From: Sphingomonas sp. SUN019
Lineage (GTDB): Bacteria; Pseudomonadota; Alphaproteobacteria; Sphingomonadales; Sphingomonadaceae
Length of the DNA: 64,000 nucleotides
Assembly: GCF_024758705.1 (NCBI RefSeq)
Contig: NZ_CP096971.1
Coordinates: 434,001-498,000, forward strand
Direction of reading: 5' to 3'
The notes beneath the pieces were generated by a model. The model saw nothing but the letters and a program-made list of their open reading frames with translations, made no database searches and was not told the origin of the DNA. Below, in pieces: positions 55,848-64,000 of this stretch (positions are counted from its first letter, which is position 1; the number at the start of each line of letters is the position of its first letter). A program made the position numbers and the translations under genes.

Positions 55848-56671
55848 GCGAGTGTGGTGGCCAGCCGCCACCAATCAGGCGCGATGCTGGCGATAGCCAT
55901 GTCCGCGGCGTCGCGCTCGGCGATCGTGTCGAACAGCGCGAAACAGGTCGCGCCCGAGCCGGACATGCGAACGAGTGTCGCGCCAGGCTGGATCGCGAGT
56001 GCGTCGAGCACGTCGTCGATCGAAGGCGCGAGGCGACGCGCGGGGGCTTCGAGGTCGTTGCGGCCCTTTTCCGGAGCGGCCGGGTCGAGCGCGCCGCGAT
56101 CGGTCCCGTCCCACGCCGCGAAGACCCGCGCGGTCGAGAGCGCGACGCGAGGATTGACGAGCAGGACGGGCGTGTCGGCCCAACCCTCCAGCGCGGTCAG
56201 CGCGTCACCACGGCCGGTGGCGAAAGCGGTGACGCCCGCGAGGCAGGCGGGCACGTCCGCGCCGAGTTGGCCTGCGATCGCCAACAGCATGGGATCGTCG
56301 AGCGGGATGCCGCGGCGGCGGGAGAGCGCGCGGAGCGTGGCGGCGGCGTCGGCCGATCCGCCGCCGATGCCCGACGCGATAGGCAAGTGCTTGTCGAGGA
56401 TGATGTCATATGGCCCCGCGCCGAATTGTGCGGCGAAGGCGTCGGCGGCGCGGGTGACGAGGTTGTTGGCCCAGGGATCATCGGTTGGCGAGAGGTCCGC
56501 CGCGAACGGACCGGTGATATGGAAACGAGGCGATTCCGATGGGTTGAGCGCGACTGTGTCGCCGTCGTGGCAGAAGGCGAACAACGTCTCTATATCGTGA
56601 TAGCCGTCCGGGCGGCGGCGGCGGACGTGGAGCGCGAGGTTGAGTTTCGCGGGCGCGGGCTCGACGATCAT
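55844..56671 (-). CDS. ispE: 4-diphosphocytidyl-2-C-methyl-D-erythritol kinase
   Basis: This GHMP kinase performs the ATP-dependent fourth step of the MEP isoprenoid pathway. The 275-residue product has the substrate-binding PAPAKLNLALHV, the ATP loop LPIASGIGGGSADAAATLRAL and the C-terminal GHMP motif VRMSGSGATCFALF. The catalytic Asp is in LGADVPACL. The length is near normal. It is coupled to the crotonase gene by a 4-bp overlap and lies 28 bp after a TPR gene, all on the minus strand. Confidence 0.96.
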   Translation of the reverse strand: MIVEPAPAKLNLALHVRRRRPDGYHDIETLFAFCHDGDTVALNPSESPRFHITGPFAADLSPTDDPWANNLVTRAADAFAAQFGAGPYDIILDKHLPIASGIGGGSADAAATLRALSRRRGIPLDDPMLLAIAGQLGADVPACLAGVTAFATGRGDALTALEGWADTPVLLVNPRVALSTARVFAAWDGTDRGALDPAAPEKGRNDLEAPARRLAPSIDDVLDALAIQPGATLVRMSGSGATCFALFDTIAERDAADMAIASIAPDWWRLATTLA

Positions 56672-56699
56672 TGGATCGAGAGGGGCACAGAATTTGCGA

Positions 56700-58307
56700 T
56701 CATTGCGCGGCGGTGGCGAGACCGGTGACGATCTTCGCCGACAGCCGCGCGGACTCCGCGCTGTCGGCGGTCAGTTTGGCGGCGCGCCACGCGTAACGCG
56801 CCTCGTAGCGGCGGCCCGTGGACCAATAAGCGTCGCCGAGATGTTCGGCGATTTCGGGATTGCCGGGTGCGGCGGCGGCGGCGCGTTCGAGCAGCGGCAC
56901 CGCACGGTCGTTCTCCCCGGCGCGGTGGTAGGCCCAGCCGAGCGAATCGGTGATCGCGGGGTCGGTCGGGGCAAGGCGGCTGGCCTTTTCAAGCATGGCG
57001 CGCGCGGCGACCACGTCCTCATCGTGCTGGAGCCGGGCGTAGCCGAAGTAATTGAGCGCGACGGGTTCTTCTGGCGCGAGCACCACCGCACGGGCCAGTG
57101 CGGGACGCGCGCGCTCCCAATCGCCTGCGGTGTCGAGCGCACCGCCATATTGCAACCATGCTGCCCAGTTCGCGACGTGGTCGGGACGGGCGAGCAGTTT
57201 GGCATAGACCGCAGCGGCGTCCATCGGGCGGTTCGCGGTCATCAGCAGGTCGGCATATTGCTGGAGATCGGCGGCGGTGCGGGTTTGCGCGGCGGCGAGC
57301 TTCAGCGCCTCGGGCAGGCGATCGTCGCCGGTCAGCACCTCGATCCGCGCGGCGATGGCGGCGGCGGCATAGGGGCCGTCCGGGTCGACCGCGGTGAGCA
57401 CCGTCAGCGCCGGATCGGCGAGGCCCGATTGCGCGAGCGAACTGGCGAGCAGCAGCCGCGCGCGATCGTGCTGCGGATCGGCGCGCAGCGCAGCGCGTGT
57501 CAGCGCGATCGCCAGTGGCCCCGGCGGAGCGGCGGCGATGTCCGAGGCGATCCGCGCCAACAGCCGCGATGCTCCGAACGCGAGCGACGGCTTGACGCCG
57601 GTTCCCGGATCGTCGCGGAGCGCGGCGATGGCGCGGGCGTCGCCGACCAGCAGGGTCTTCGCCTGATCGACCCGGCCCGCGCCGTTCAGCAGTTGCGCGG
57701 CGGCAATGCGGATATCCTCTGCGGCCTGACCCTTCCCAAGGACAGGTTGGAGCGCGGCAATCCCCTGCGCCGTTTTGCCCTGCGCGATCAGGATCAGGCC
57801 GCGCGTCTCTTCGGCAAAGCGGCGGGCGACGATGTCCTTGGGTTTGATGGCCAGCAGGGCGAGCGGGTCGGCCCCATGCTCGAACGCCGCCCAGGCGCGA
57901 AGCGGGGTGATGAGCAGCGCGAGCGGGGTCTTCGCGAGGCCGGTGATCGCGGTGTCGGCGGCGGTGATATCGTGCGCCGCCGCAGCCTTGGCGATCGCGA
58001 GCAAGGCGGCGTCAGCGGGCGCTTGCCCGGCGGCGGCGAGTGTCGCGGCGGCGCGATCAGCGAGCGCGTAATTCCCCGCCTCGACCGCCTGGCAATAGGC
58101 GTGTTCGGCGACGATCGCGTTGCCGGGCGCGGCGTTCAGGGCACTGGCGTAGTTCGCCGCGGCCACTTCGATCGCGCCGTCGCCATCGGCGGCGCGGGCG
58201 CGGGCGAACGCCGACAGGTCGCTCGGCGCAGCCAAGGCGGGCAGCGCGAGGATGCTCGCAATGCCTGCGAGGAATGGCGTCTTACATATTGGGATAATTG
58301 GGACCAC
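56700..58307 (-). CDS. Exported tetratricopeptide-repeat protein
   Basis: This is a 535-residue, Ala-rich helical protein with a signal peptide (about 1-27, ending ALPALAAP). The C-terminal half has clear TPR units (about 370-500), for example EPVALNYFGYARLQHDEDVVAARAMLEKASRLAP and DSLGWAYHRAGENDRAVPLLERAAAAAPGNPEIAEHLGDAYWSTGR. I prefer the GTG at 58307, which has GGAAGG 5 bp upstream; a TTG at 58325 extends it by six codons. The start overlaps the 3' end of the ETF-QO gene by 26 bp. TPR proteins scaffold complexes; here it may act in envelope assembly, but no partner is evident. Confidence 0.85.
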   Translation of the reverse strand: MVPIIPICKTPFLAGIASILALPALAAPSDLSAFARARAADGDGAIEVAAANYASALNAAPGNAIVAEHAYCQAVEAGNYALADRAAATLAAAGQAPADAALLAIAKAAAAHDITAADTAITGLAKTPLALLITPLRAWAAFEHGADPLALLAIKPKDIVARRFAEETRGLILIAQGKTAQGIAALQPVLGKGQAAEDIRIAAAQLLNGAGRVDQAKTLLVGDARAIAALRDDPGTGVKPSLAFGASRLLARIASDIAAAPPGPLAIALTRAALRADPQHDRARLLLASSLAQSGLADPALTVLTAVDPDGPYAAAAIAARIEVLTGDDRLPEALKLAAAQTRTAADLQQYADLLMTANRPMDAAAVYAKLLARPDHVANWAAWLQYGGALDTAGDWERARPALARAVVLAPEEPVALNYFGYARLQHDEDVVAARAMLEKASRLAPTDPAITDSLGWAYHRAGENDRAVPLLERAAAAAPGNPEIAEHLGDAYWSTGRRYEARYAWRAAKLTADSAESARLSAKIVTGLATAAQ

Positions 58308-59943
58308 CGCCGCCTTCCGGGACAACCCAGTTGATGTTCTGCGTCGGATCCTTGATGTCGCACGTCTTGCAGTGGACGCAATTCTGCGCGTTGATCACGA
58401 ACTTCGGATCGCCGGTTTCCTCGCCGACGACCTCGTAAACGCCCGCCGGGCAGTAAAGCTGCGCGGGTTCGTCGTAGAGCGGCAGATTGTGGGCCACCGG
58501 GACCGCCGGATCCTTCAGCGTCAGGTGGACGGGCTGATCTTCCTCGTGGTTGGTGTTCGAGATGAACACCGACGAGAGGCGGTCGAAGGTCAGCACGCCG
58601 TCGGGCTTGGGATAGACGATCTTCGCGACCGCATCCCTGCGTTGGAGCGTCTCGTGGTCAGGGTGATGTTTCAGCGTGAAGGGCATCTTCAGCCCGAAAT
58701 GTTCGAGCCACATCGTAACGCCCGCAAGACCCGAACCGACGAAATCGCCGAACTTCTTGACCAACGGCACGACGTTACGAACGACCGACAGTTCCTTGTG
58801 CACCCAGGATTTTTCAAACGCCGCGGGGTAGGCGACGAGTTCGTCGTGCTGGCGCTGCGACAGGATGGCGTCGGCGGCGGCCTCGGCGGCCATAATGCCC
58901 GATTTCATCGCGGTGTGCGTGCCCTTGATGCGGGGCACGTTGAGGAAGCCCGCGCTGTCGCCGATCAGCGCACCGCCCGGGAAGACGAGCTTCGGGATCG
59001 ACTGCAATCCGCCGTCGCTGATCGCGCGCGCGCCATAGCTGACGCGTTTCGCGCCCTTCAGGATCGCGGCGATCTCCGGATGGGTCTTCCAGCGCTGCAT
59101 CTCGTTGAACGGCGAGACATAGGGGTTGGTGTAGTTGAGCCAGGTGACGAAGCCGAGGCTGACCTGGCCGTTCGCCTGATGATACAGCCAGCCGCCGCCG
59201 TTGGTGCCGTGGTTTTCGCTGATCGGCCAGCCCTGCGTGTGGATGACGCGGCCGGGGACGTGGAGCGCGGGGTCGATGTCCCACAATTCCTTGACACCCA
59301 AGCCATAGACCTGCGGGCTGCTGTCTTTCGCAAGGTCGAACGTACGGATCAGTTGCTTGCTGAGGTGTCCTCGGCAACCTTCTGATAATAAGGTGTATTT
59401 TGCGTGGAGTTCGAGGCCGGGCTGATAATCCCCTTTGTGCTCGCCGTCGCGCGCCACGCCCATGTCGCCGGTCGCGACGCCCTTCACCGATCCGTCCTCA
59501 TTATAGAGGATTTCGGCGGCGGCGAAGCCGGGGAAAATTTCGACGCCCAGCTCCTCGGCCTTGCCCGCGAGCCAGCGGCACAGATTGCCGAGGCTGCCGG
59601 TGTAGGTGCCCTTGTTGTGCAGGAACGGCGGGGTCAGGACGTGCGGCAGGTTGGTCTTGCCGGTCTTCGACAGCACCCAATGGAGGTTTTCCGTCACCGG
59701 CACTTCGGCCAGCGGACAGCCGTCGTCGCGCCAGTCGGGGAGCAATTCGTCGAGCGATTTCGGATCGATCACCGCGCCGGACAGAATGTGCGCGCCGACC
59801 TCCGATCCCTTTTCCAGCACGCAGACCGACAGGTCGGCCTCTTTCTGCGCGGCGAGCTGTTTCAGGCGGATCGCGGCGGAAAGGCCCGCGGGCCCGGCGC
59901 CGACGATCACCACGTCGTAGGGCATGGATTCGCGTTCGCTCAA
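58282..59943 (-). CDS. Electron-transfer flavoprotein-ubiquinone oxidoreductase
   Basis: ETF-QO passes electrons from ETF, reduced by acyl-CoA dehydrogenases, to membrane ubiquinone. The 553-residue product has the FAD motif VVIVGAGPAGLSAAIRL, the ubiquinone/FAD domains (PGLELHAKYTLLSEGCRGHLSKQLI; GGALIGDSAGFLNVPRIKGTHTAMKSG), and a C-terminal 4Fe-4S domain with CPAGVYEV and NCVHCKTCDIKDPTQNI. The start is a TTG at 59943, with GGAG seven bases upstream, giving the family-typical MSERESMPYDVV; the next ATG is six codons later. It would serve all the acyl-CoA dehydrogenases of the 29-46 kb region. The etfAB genes are not in the window. Confidence 0.95.
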   Translation of the reverse strand: MSERESMPYDVVIVGAGPAGLSAAIRLKQLAAQKEADLSVCVLEKGSEVGAHILSGAVIDPKSLDELLPDWRDDGCPLAEVPVTENLHWVLSKTGKTNLPHVLTPPFLHNKGTYTGSLGNLCRWLAGKAEELGVEIFPGFAAAEILYNEDGSVKGVATGDMGVARDGEHKGDYQPGLELHAKYTLLSEGCRGHLSKQLIRTFDLAKDSSPQVYGLGVKELWDIDPALHVPGRVIHTQGWPISENHGTNGGGWLYHQANGQVSLGFVTWLNYTNPYVSPFNEMQRWKTHPEIAAILKGAKRVSYGARAISDGGLQSIPKLVFPGGALIGDSAGFLNVPRIKGTHTAMKSGIMAAEAAADAILSQRQHDELVAYPAAFEKSWVHKELSVVRNVVPLVKKFGDFVGSGLAGVTMWLEHFGLKMPFTLKHHPDHETLQRRDAVAKIVYPKPDGVLTFDRLSSVFISNTNHEEDQPVHLTLKDPAVPVAHNLPLYDEPAQLYCPAGVYEVVGEETGDPKFVINAQNCVHCKTCDIKDPTQNINWVVPEGGGGPNYPNM

Positions 59944-60050
59944 TTCTCTTCTCCAGACCGGCGCATCCGGGCGCGCTCGGGCAACGTCCTGTCTCCGATT
60001 GGCTCTCATGCGAATTGACCGCCGCGTCAACCGCGTAGCTAGGTAGCGGC

Positions 60051-60770
60051 ATGGGGGCCGATCAGAATATCGACTGGGCGAAAACCGCGGCGAGCGCGCT
60101 GGAATGGTGGCGCGACGCGGGTGTCGACATGCTGGTCGAGGATGCGCCGCGCGATTGGCTGGCGGCGATCCCTGAAGCGGCCGCGCCCGTTGCCGTCGCG
60201 CCTGCCGCTACGCGATCGGCAGCGCCTCCCGCTACGATCGAGGCATTCCTGGCGTGGCGGATGAGCGCGGACGCGCCCGAGGCGGATTGGAGCGGGGTGA
60301 AGATCGCCGCGAGCGGGCCGGTCGATGCCGTCCTGATGGTGCTGGTCGATTGCCCGGAGCGCGAGGACAGCGACGTGCTGATGTCGGGTGCAGTCGGTCG
60401 GCTGTTCGACCGGATGCTCGCGGCGATCGGGCGGAGCCGGGCGGATATCCACCTTGCGGCCTTGTGCGCCGCGCGGCCGGTCGCCGGGCGTATGCCGCGC
60501 GAGATCGAGGCGCGGCTGGGCGAGATCGCGCGGCACCACGTTGCTTTGGTTGCGCCGAAAAGGCTGCTGGTGATGGGCAATGCGGCGAGCCGTGCGATCC
60601 TGCCGACGGACGCCGCGCAGTCCCGAGAAAATTTACCTGTTCTTAACCATACGGGCGGGAAAGTGACTGCAGTCGTGACGAGTTATCATCCGCGCTTCCT
60701 GCTGGAAAAGCCAGCCGCCAAAGCCGAGGCGTGGAGGGATCTGCAGATGCTGATCGGGGGAATGAAGTGA
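60051..60770 (+). CDS. Uracil-DNA-glycosylase-superfamily protein, degenerate family 4-like
   Basis: This 239-residue protein has the UDG-superfamily fold. The C-terminal part (NHTGGKVTAVVTSYHPRFLLEKPAAKAEAWRDLQ) matches the leucine-loop/active-site region of family 4 glycosylases (SYHP). The N-terminal active-site motif (normally GEAPG followed by acidic residues) is replaced by VLVDCPEREDSD. The four Cys that hold the 4Fe-4S cluster in family 4 are not present. The first 75 residues are a variable Ala-rich region. It probably lost uracil excision or uses another base or ligand. Its stop overlaps the transglycosylase start (GTGA). Confidence 0.82.
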   Translation: MGADQNIDWAKTAASALEWWRDAGVDMLVEDAPRDWLAAIPEAAAPVAVAPAATRSAAPPATIEAFLAWRMSADAPEADWSGVKIAASGPVDAVLMVLVDCPEREDSDVLMSGAVGRLFDRMLAAIGRSRADIHLAALCAARPVAGRMPREIEARLGEIARHHVALVAPKRLLVMGNAASRAILPTDAAQSRENLPVLNHTGGKVTAVVTSYHPRFLLEKPAAKAEAWRDLQMLIGGMK

Positions 60771-62545
60771 TCCGTATCTTGCTTTCGGCCGTGTGCCTGG
60801 CCGCATTGACCCCGACCATCGCGAGCGCCGACACCGCGCCCACTCCCGCCGCCGGCATACCCTCACAGCTCACCCCCGAACAGCGCGGCGCGTATCGCGC
60901 GGTCTTCACCGCGATCCGCGAGAGCCGCTGGAGCGATGCGCAGATCGGCCTGGACGCGATGGCGCCGGGGCCGCTGCATTCGTTCGCACGCGCCGAACTC
61001 TACACCGCCAAGGGCAGCCCGCGGGTCGAGCTGGAGCCGCTGGTCAAATTGCTGACCGAGGCCCCCGAACTGCCGCAGGCCGAGGCGCTGGCGCGGCTGG
61101 CCAAGGCGCGCGGGGCGGAGGAATTGCCGCCGTTGCCAGTGGCGCAGCGGCTGATCTGGCAGGACGGGGCTCCGATCCGCGTGCGTGCGAAGAGCGTGAA
61201 AAGCGACATGATCGCGGCCGATCTGGCCAACCGGATGACGCCCTACGTCAAGGCCGATATGGGCCGCGAGGCTGAGGCCTTGCTGACCGGCACCGGCGGT
61301 CTTTCATTGGAAGCCCAGACGGAATGGCAGGCGAAGGTCGCGTGGATCTATTTCCTGCAAGGGATGGACGGCGATGCGCGCCGGGTTGGCGACCAAGCTG
61401 CGAACGGCGGCGGCGAGTGGGCGATCACCGGGCGCTGGACGTCGGCCTTGTCGGCGTGGCGGCAGAATGACTGCGCGGCGGCGGGTGCGGGCTTTGAAGG
61501 CGTCGCGGCGCGCGCGACCGATACCGATATGCGCGCCGCCGGGCTGTACTGGGCCGGACGCGCCGACATGGCGTGCGGCCGTCCCGACCGGGTCGAGGCG
61601 CGGTTGAAGAACGCGGCGCAGTACCGCGAGGCGTTCTACGGACAGCTTTCGCGGCAGGCGCTGGGCATGAAATCCGCCAAGGAATCGCCGCAGCAGGTGA
61701 CTGCCGACTGGGCGACGCTGGAAAAACGCCCCAACGTCCGCGTCGCCGCCGCGCTGGTCGAGATCGGTGAGAGCGACGAGGCCGATCAGGTCATCCGCCA
61801 GCAGGCGCGGATCGGCAACCCGGGCGAATTCGCCAGCCTGGTCCGCGTGACCGAGCAGATGGACCTGCCAGCTAGCGTCGTATGGCTGGCGCACAATTGC
61901 CCACAGGGCGTAACCGCGACCGCCGAGGCGCGCTATCCGATGCCGAACTGGACGCCCGACAGCGGGTGGCGGATCGACAAGGCGTTGGTCTATGCGCACA
62001 CGCTGCAGGAGAGCGGGTTCCGCAACAAAGTGGTGAGCCCCGCGGGCGCCTACGGCCTGATGCAGATCATGCCCGCCGCGGCGACCGATTACATGCGCGA
62101 GCGCGGCATCAGTGTCGACAAGATCGCGCTGACCAAGCCGTCGACCAACATCGACATCGGGCAGCGGCATATCGAGCGGCTGCGCGACATGGGGTTAACG
62201 CAAGGCCTGCTGCCGAAGGTGATCGCAGCGTATAACGCCGGGCCGAAGCCGGTGCAGGACTGGAACGCGCAGGTCCGCGATAACGGCGATCCGTTACTGT
62301 ATATCGAGAGCATCCCGTATTGGGAGACGCGTGGGTATGTGACGACGGTGCTGCGCAATTACTGGATGTACGAATCGCAAGGCGGCAAGCCCGCCTCGGC
62401 CAGCCGCACCGCGCTGGCGCAGGGGATGTGGCCGCGCTTTCCGGGGCTGCCGGGGGCGAGTGCGGTGCGGCTGAACGCGCAAGCCCCGCGGACCGCGACC
62501 GCGAGCATCGCGGGCGAGACCGGCGGGGTCACGCTGGCGCGATAA
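60767..62545 (+). CDS. Soluble lytic murein transglycosylase
   Basis: This periplasmic enzyme cleaves peptidoglycan glycan strands with formation of 1,6-anhydro-muramic acid. From the GTG at 60767 it has 592 residues: a signal peptide (about 1-20, LLSAVCLAALTPTIASA), a long alpha-helical superhelix (about 30-390) as in Slt70, and a C-terminal SLT domain. The catalytic Glu is in HTLQESGFRNKVVSPAGAYGLMQIMPA, followed by NIDIGQRHIERL and AAYNAGPKPVQDW. A 40-residue variable tail follows. It is translationally coupled to the glycosylase-like gene, an unrelated partner. Confidence 0.94.
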   Translation: MIRILLSAVCLAALTPTIASADTAPTPAAGIPSQLTPEQRGAYRAVFTAIRESRWSDAQIGLDAMAPGPLHSFARAELYTAKGSPRVELEPLVKLLTEAPELPQAEALARLAKARGAEELPPLPVAQRLIWQDGAPIRVRAKSVKSDMIAADLANRMTPYVKADMGREAEALLTGTGGLSLEAQTEWQAKVAWIYFLQGMDGDARRVGDQAANGGGEWAITGRWTSALSAWRQNDCAAAGAGFEGVAARATDTDMRAAGLYWAGRADMACGRPDRVEARLKNAAQYREAFYGQLSRQALGMKSAKESPQQVTADWATLEKRPNVRVAAALVEIGESDEADQVIRQQARIGNPGEFASLVRVTEQMDLPASVVWLAHNCPQGVTATAEARYPMPNWTPDSGWRIDKALVYAHTLQESGFRNKVVSPAGAYGLMQIMPAAATDYMRERGISVDKIALTKPSTNIDIGQRHIERLRDMGLTQGLLPKVIAAYNAGPKPVQDWNAQVRDNGDPLLYIESIPYWETRGYVTTVLRNYWMYESQGGKPASASRTALAQGMWPRFPGLPGASAVRLNAQAPRTATASIAGETGGVTLAR

Positions 62546-62565
62546 GTCGAAACCTGGAGGCGGAA

Positions 62566-62675
62566 CACCTCCCCGGCGAACGCCGGGGTCCAGTTGCACG
62601 GTATTCAGTTGGCTGGGTCCGAATCTCGATCACAAGATTCGTTGAAACTGGACCCCGGCTTTCGCCGGGGTGGAG
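62566..62675. repeat. Inverted repeat, family G
   Basis: Left part CACCTCCCCGGCGAACGCCG...GGGTCCAG and right part CTGGACCCCGGCTTTCGCCG...GGGTGGAG are inverted copies, with a shorter inner pair around GAATCTCGATCACAAGATTC. It sits between the transglycosylase stop and the moaB start. Confidence 0.85.
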
Positions 62676-62695
62676 ATAGATGGTAGGCGATCGCC

Positions 62696-63223
62696 ATGCC
62701 GATCGACGACACCCTGCCCTTCAAGCCCGTCCGCATCGCGGTGCTGACCGTCTCCGATACGCGCGGTCTCGCCGAGGACCGATCCGGCGACACGCTGATC
62801 GCACGGCTGACCGACGCGGGGCATGAGCTGGCCGAGCGGCTGATCCTGAAGGACGATGCCGACGATATAGTCGCACAACTCCATCGCTGGATCGACGATC
62901 CGGCGGTCGATTGCATCATCACCACCGGCGGGACGGGCGTTACCGGGCGCGATGTGACGCCCGAGTCCATTGAGCGGGTCGCCGACAAGATGATCCCCGG
63001 GTTCGGCGAACTGTTCCGCTGGCTGTCATTCCAAACGATCGGCACGTCGACGGTCCAGTCGCGCGCCTGCGCTTGTGTCGCGCGGGGCACGTATATCTTC
63101 GCGTTGCCCGGATCGACCGGCGCGGTGAAGGATGCGTGGGACGGGATATTCCGCGATCAGCTCGATAGCCGCCACCGGCCGTGCAATTTCGTCGAACTGA
63201 TGCCGCGGCTGCTGGAGCGTTAG
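62696..63223 (+). CDS. moaB: Molybdenum cofactor biosynthesis protein MoaB/MogA family
   Basis: This 175-residue protein has the molybdopterin-binding fold that adenylates molybdopterin before molybdenum insertion. Seen are [17 protein letters not shown] at the N-terminus, the [15 protein letters not shown] signature, and the Gly-rich [13 protein letters not shown] near the C-terminus. Length and motifs fit MoaB/MogA. It stands without other moa genes. Its last 4 bp overlap the convergent PilZ gene. Confidence 0.94.
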   Translation: MPIDDTLPFKPVRIAVLTVSDTRGLAEDRSGDTLIARLTDAGHELAERLILKDDADDIVAQLHRWIDDPAVDCIITTGGTGVTGRDVTPESIERVADKMIPGFGELFRWLSFQTIGTSTVQSRACACVARGTYIFALPGSTGAVKDAWDGIFRDQLDSRHRPCNFVELMPRLLER

Positions 63224-63552
63224 CAGACGCCGATCGTCAGCTTGCGCAGCACGCTGCGCTCGATCGGTTCGTCGAAGCGGCAGCCGGCGAGACCCCCGTT
63301 GCACCACACGACTGTCGCCGCGACCGGCAGGCCGCCGTCGAAACGAATCCATAGCCGCTCACCGGCGCTTTGCTGACTGTCGAGCGTCATGCGGCAACCG
63401 TAGATCGACAGGTCGTGCAACGTGGCTTCGTTCGCGACCTCGCCGTGGCGGCGCGTGGTGGCGCGACTCACGTGAACGCTCAGGCGACGAGTCTCCCGTC
63501 GCTCGATCCGTGCGGGCTCGACGCAGTTGAACTGGCTCGATCGTGTCGCCAT
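63220..63552 (-). CDS. PilZ-domain protein, predicted c-di-GMP binder
   Basis: This is a single-domain PilZ protein of 110 residues, starting at the ATG at 63552 with GAGGG upstream. The c-di-GMP-binding residues are intact: RxxxR at 18-22 (RRETR) and DxSxxG at 47-52 (DLSIYG). The rest is the small beta-barrel ([24 protein letters not shown]). It should act as a c-di-GMP-dependent adaptor on a partner protein. It is divergent from the radical SAM gene across 100 bp that contains a LexA box. Confidence 0.9.
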   Translation of the reverse strand: MATRSSQFNCVEPARIERRETRRLSVHVSRATTRRHGEVANEATLHDLSIYGCRMTLDSQQSAGERLWIRFDGGLPVAATVVWCNGGLAGCRFDEPIERSVLRKLTIGVC

Positions 63553-63617
63553 TGGCCCTCTTCTAAAGGCGTTATAGCGCGATTCGTACACCAAAGGGTT
63601 AACGCCGGCGCGTCGTT

Positions 63618-63632
63618 GTTCCTTTTATGTTC
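63618..63632 (+). promoter_or_regulatory. LexA (SOS) box upstream of the radical SAM gene
   Basis: GTTC, seven bases (CTTTTAT), GTTC is an exact match to the alphaproteobacterial LexA direct repeat. It ends 20 bp before the ATG at 63653, and TATAGT lies between. It could also affect the divergent PilZ gene. Confidence 0.7.
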
Positions 63633-63652
63633 CGACTGGAATATAGTGGTGC

Positions 63653-64000
63653 ATGGCCAACGCCCGCCCGAGTCCCCGCCCGAGTCGCGGCGCAACGATC
63701 AATCGTGAGAGCGCGCGTTTCAATCTGCCGCAGACCGAGGCGGACGGTGACTGGCTCGATGCGCGCGACGAAATCGACGGCGCGCCGCCGCCGCTGCGGA
63801 CCAGCGTGACGGTCGAGCGGCCGAAGACGATCATCAGCCGCAACGTATCCCCCGACCTGCCGTTCGATCGCTCGATCAATCCGTATCGCGGCTGTGAGCA
63901 TGGCTGCATCTATTGCTTCGCGCGGCCGACCCACGCGTTCCACGATCTGTCGCCGGGGCTGGATTTCGAGACCAAGCTGTTCGCCAAACCCGATGCGGCG
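63653..64000 (+). CDS. PA0069-family radical SAM protein, SplB-like, N-terminal part (cut by window edge)
   Basis: 116 codons are visible from the ATG at 63653. The N-terminus is Arg/Pro-rich, then RTSVTVERPKTIISRNVSPDLPF leads to NPYRGCEHGCIYCFARPTHAF. There the CxxxCxxC cluster (Cys81, Cys85, Cys88) binds the SAM-cleaving 4Fe-4S centre. DLSPGLDFETKLFAKPDAA follows, the family signature shared with spore-photoproduct-lyase-like proteins. Function in this family is unproven; repair of a DNA lesion is suggested by the SplB resemblance and here by a LexA box directly upstream. Confidence 0.9.
   Translation, partial: MANARPSPRPSRGATINRESARFNLPQTEADGDWLDARDEIDGAPPPLRTSVTVERPKTIISRNVSPDLPFDRSINPYRGCEHGCIYCFARPTHAFHDLSPGLDFETKLFAKPDAA

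Overview
The window is a high-G+C chromosomal segment of an alphaproteobacterium, most probably a sphingomonad (Sphingomonas or a close relative). The reasons are the tig-clpP-clpX-lon-hup gene order, direct-repeat GTTC-N7-GTTC LexA boxes of the alphaproteobacterial type, alphaproteobacterial-type heat-shock promoters, a trigger factor with a long Lys/Ala tail, an Ala/Arg-rich codon bias, and a large battery of acyl-CoA enzymes. I see no prophage, insertion sequence, CRISPR array or replication origin. The genus assignment is inference.

Layout. (1) 1-8.6 kb: type II secretion genes gspC-gspD-gspE (minus strand, gspE cut by the window edge), a 2OG-Fe(II) prolyl-hydroxylase-like oxygenase, and a two-gene operon for a surface-type lipoprotein and a TonB-dependent receptor behind a possible Pho box. 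(2) 8.8-18.8 kb: tRNA-Val, then the protein-quality-control block hup, lon, clpX, clpP and tig, interrupted by a Ca2+/H+ antiporter and a glycosyltransferase, with tRNA-Leu and tRNA-Asp at its edge. (3) 18.8-22.5 kb: AI-2E-type transporter, glycerol kinase, Crp/Fnr regulator. (4) 22.5-49.2 kb: a catabolic region for CoA-activated acids. It holds two AMP-forming acyl-CoA ligases, a FadJ-type beta-oxidation protein, two alpha/beta pairs of acyl-CoA dehydrogenases, and a third dehydrogenase of ACAD10/11 type with its own kinase gene. It also holds three short-chain dehydrogenases, a zinc alcohol dehydrogenase, two thioesterases, an amidase, a serine hydrolase, a DUF885 metallopeptidase, a tandem-TetR regulator and an MFS transporter. 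(5) 49.4-52.8 kb: EF-hand protein plus two-component system. (6) 53.2-64 kb: housekeeping genes dcd, recA, ispE, ETF-ubiquinone oxidoreductase, lytic transglycosylase and moaB, with a degenerate uracil-DNA-glycosylase-like gene, a PilZ protein and a PA0069-type radical SAM gene cut by the right edge.

How the genes work together. In region 4, ligases would load acids onto CoA, dehydrogenases oxidise them, and hydratase/FadJ and short-chain dehydrogenases carry beta-oxidation on. Electrons from the acyl-CoA dehydrogenases would reach ubiquinone through ETF and the ETF-QO encoded at 58.3-59.9 kb. The adjacent kinase, SDR and ACAD10/11-type dehydrogenase resemble the 4-hydroxyacyl-CoA route known from levulinate catabolism (LvaA/C/D) and human ACAD11.

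The most striking non-genic feature is the density of dispersed inverted repeats of several families, found at many gene boundaries. One copy is translated in frame inside GspE. Another supplies the Shine-Dalgarno, start codon and N-terminal codons of an amidase. Repeat ends also form the likely ribosome-binding sites of two other genes.
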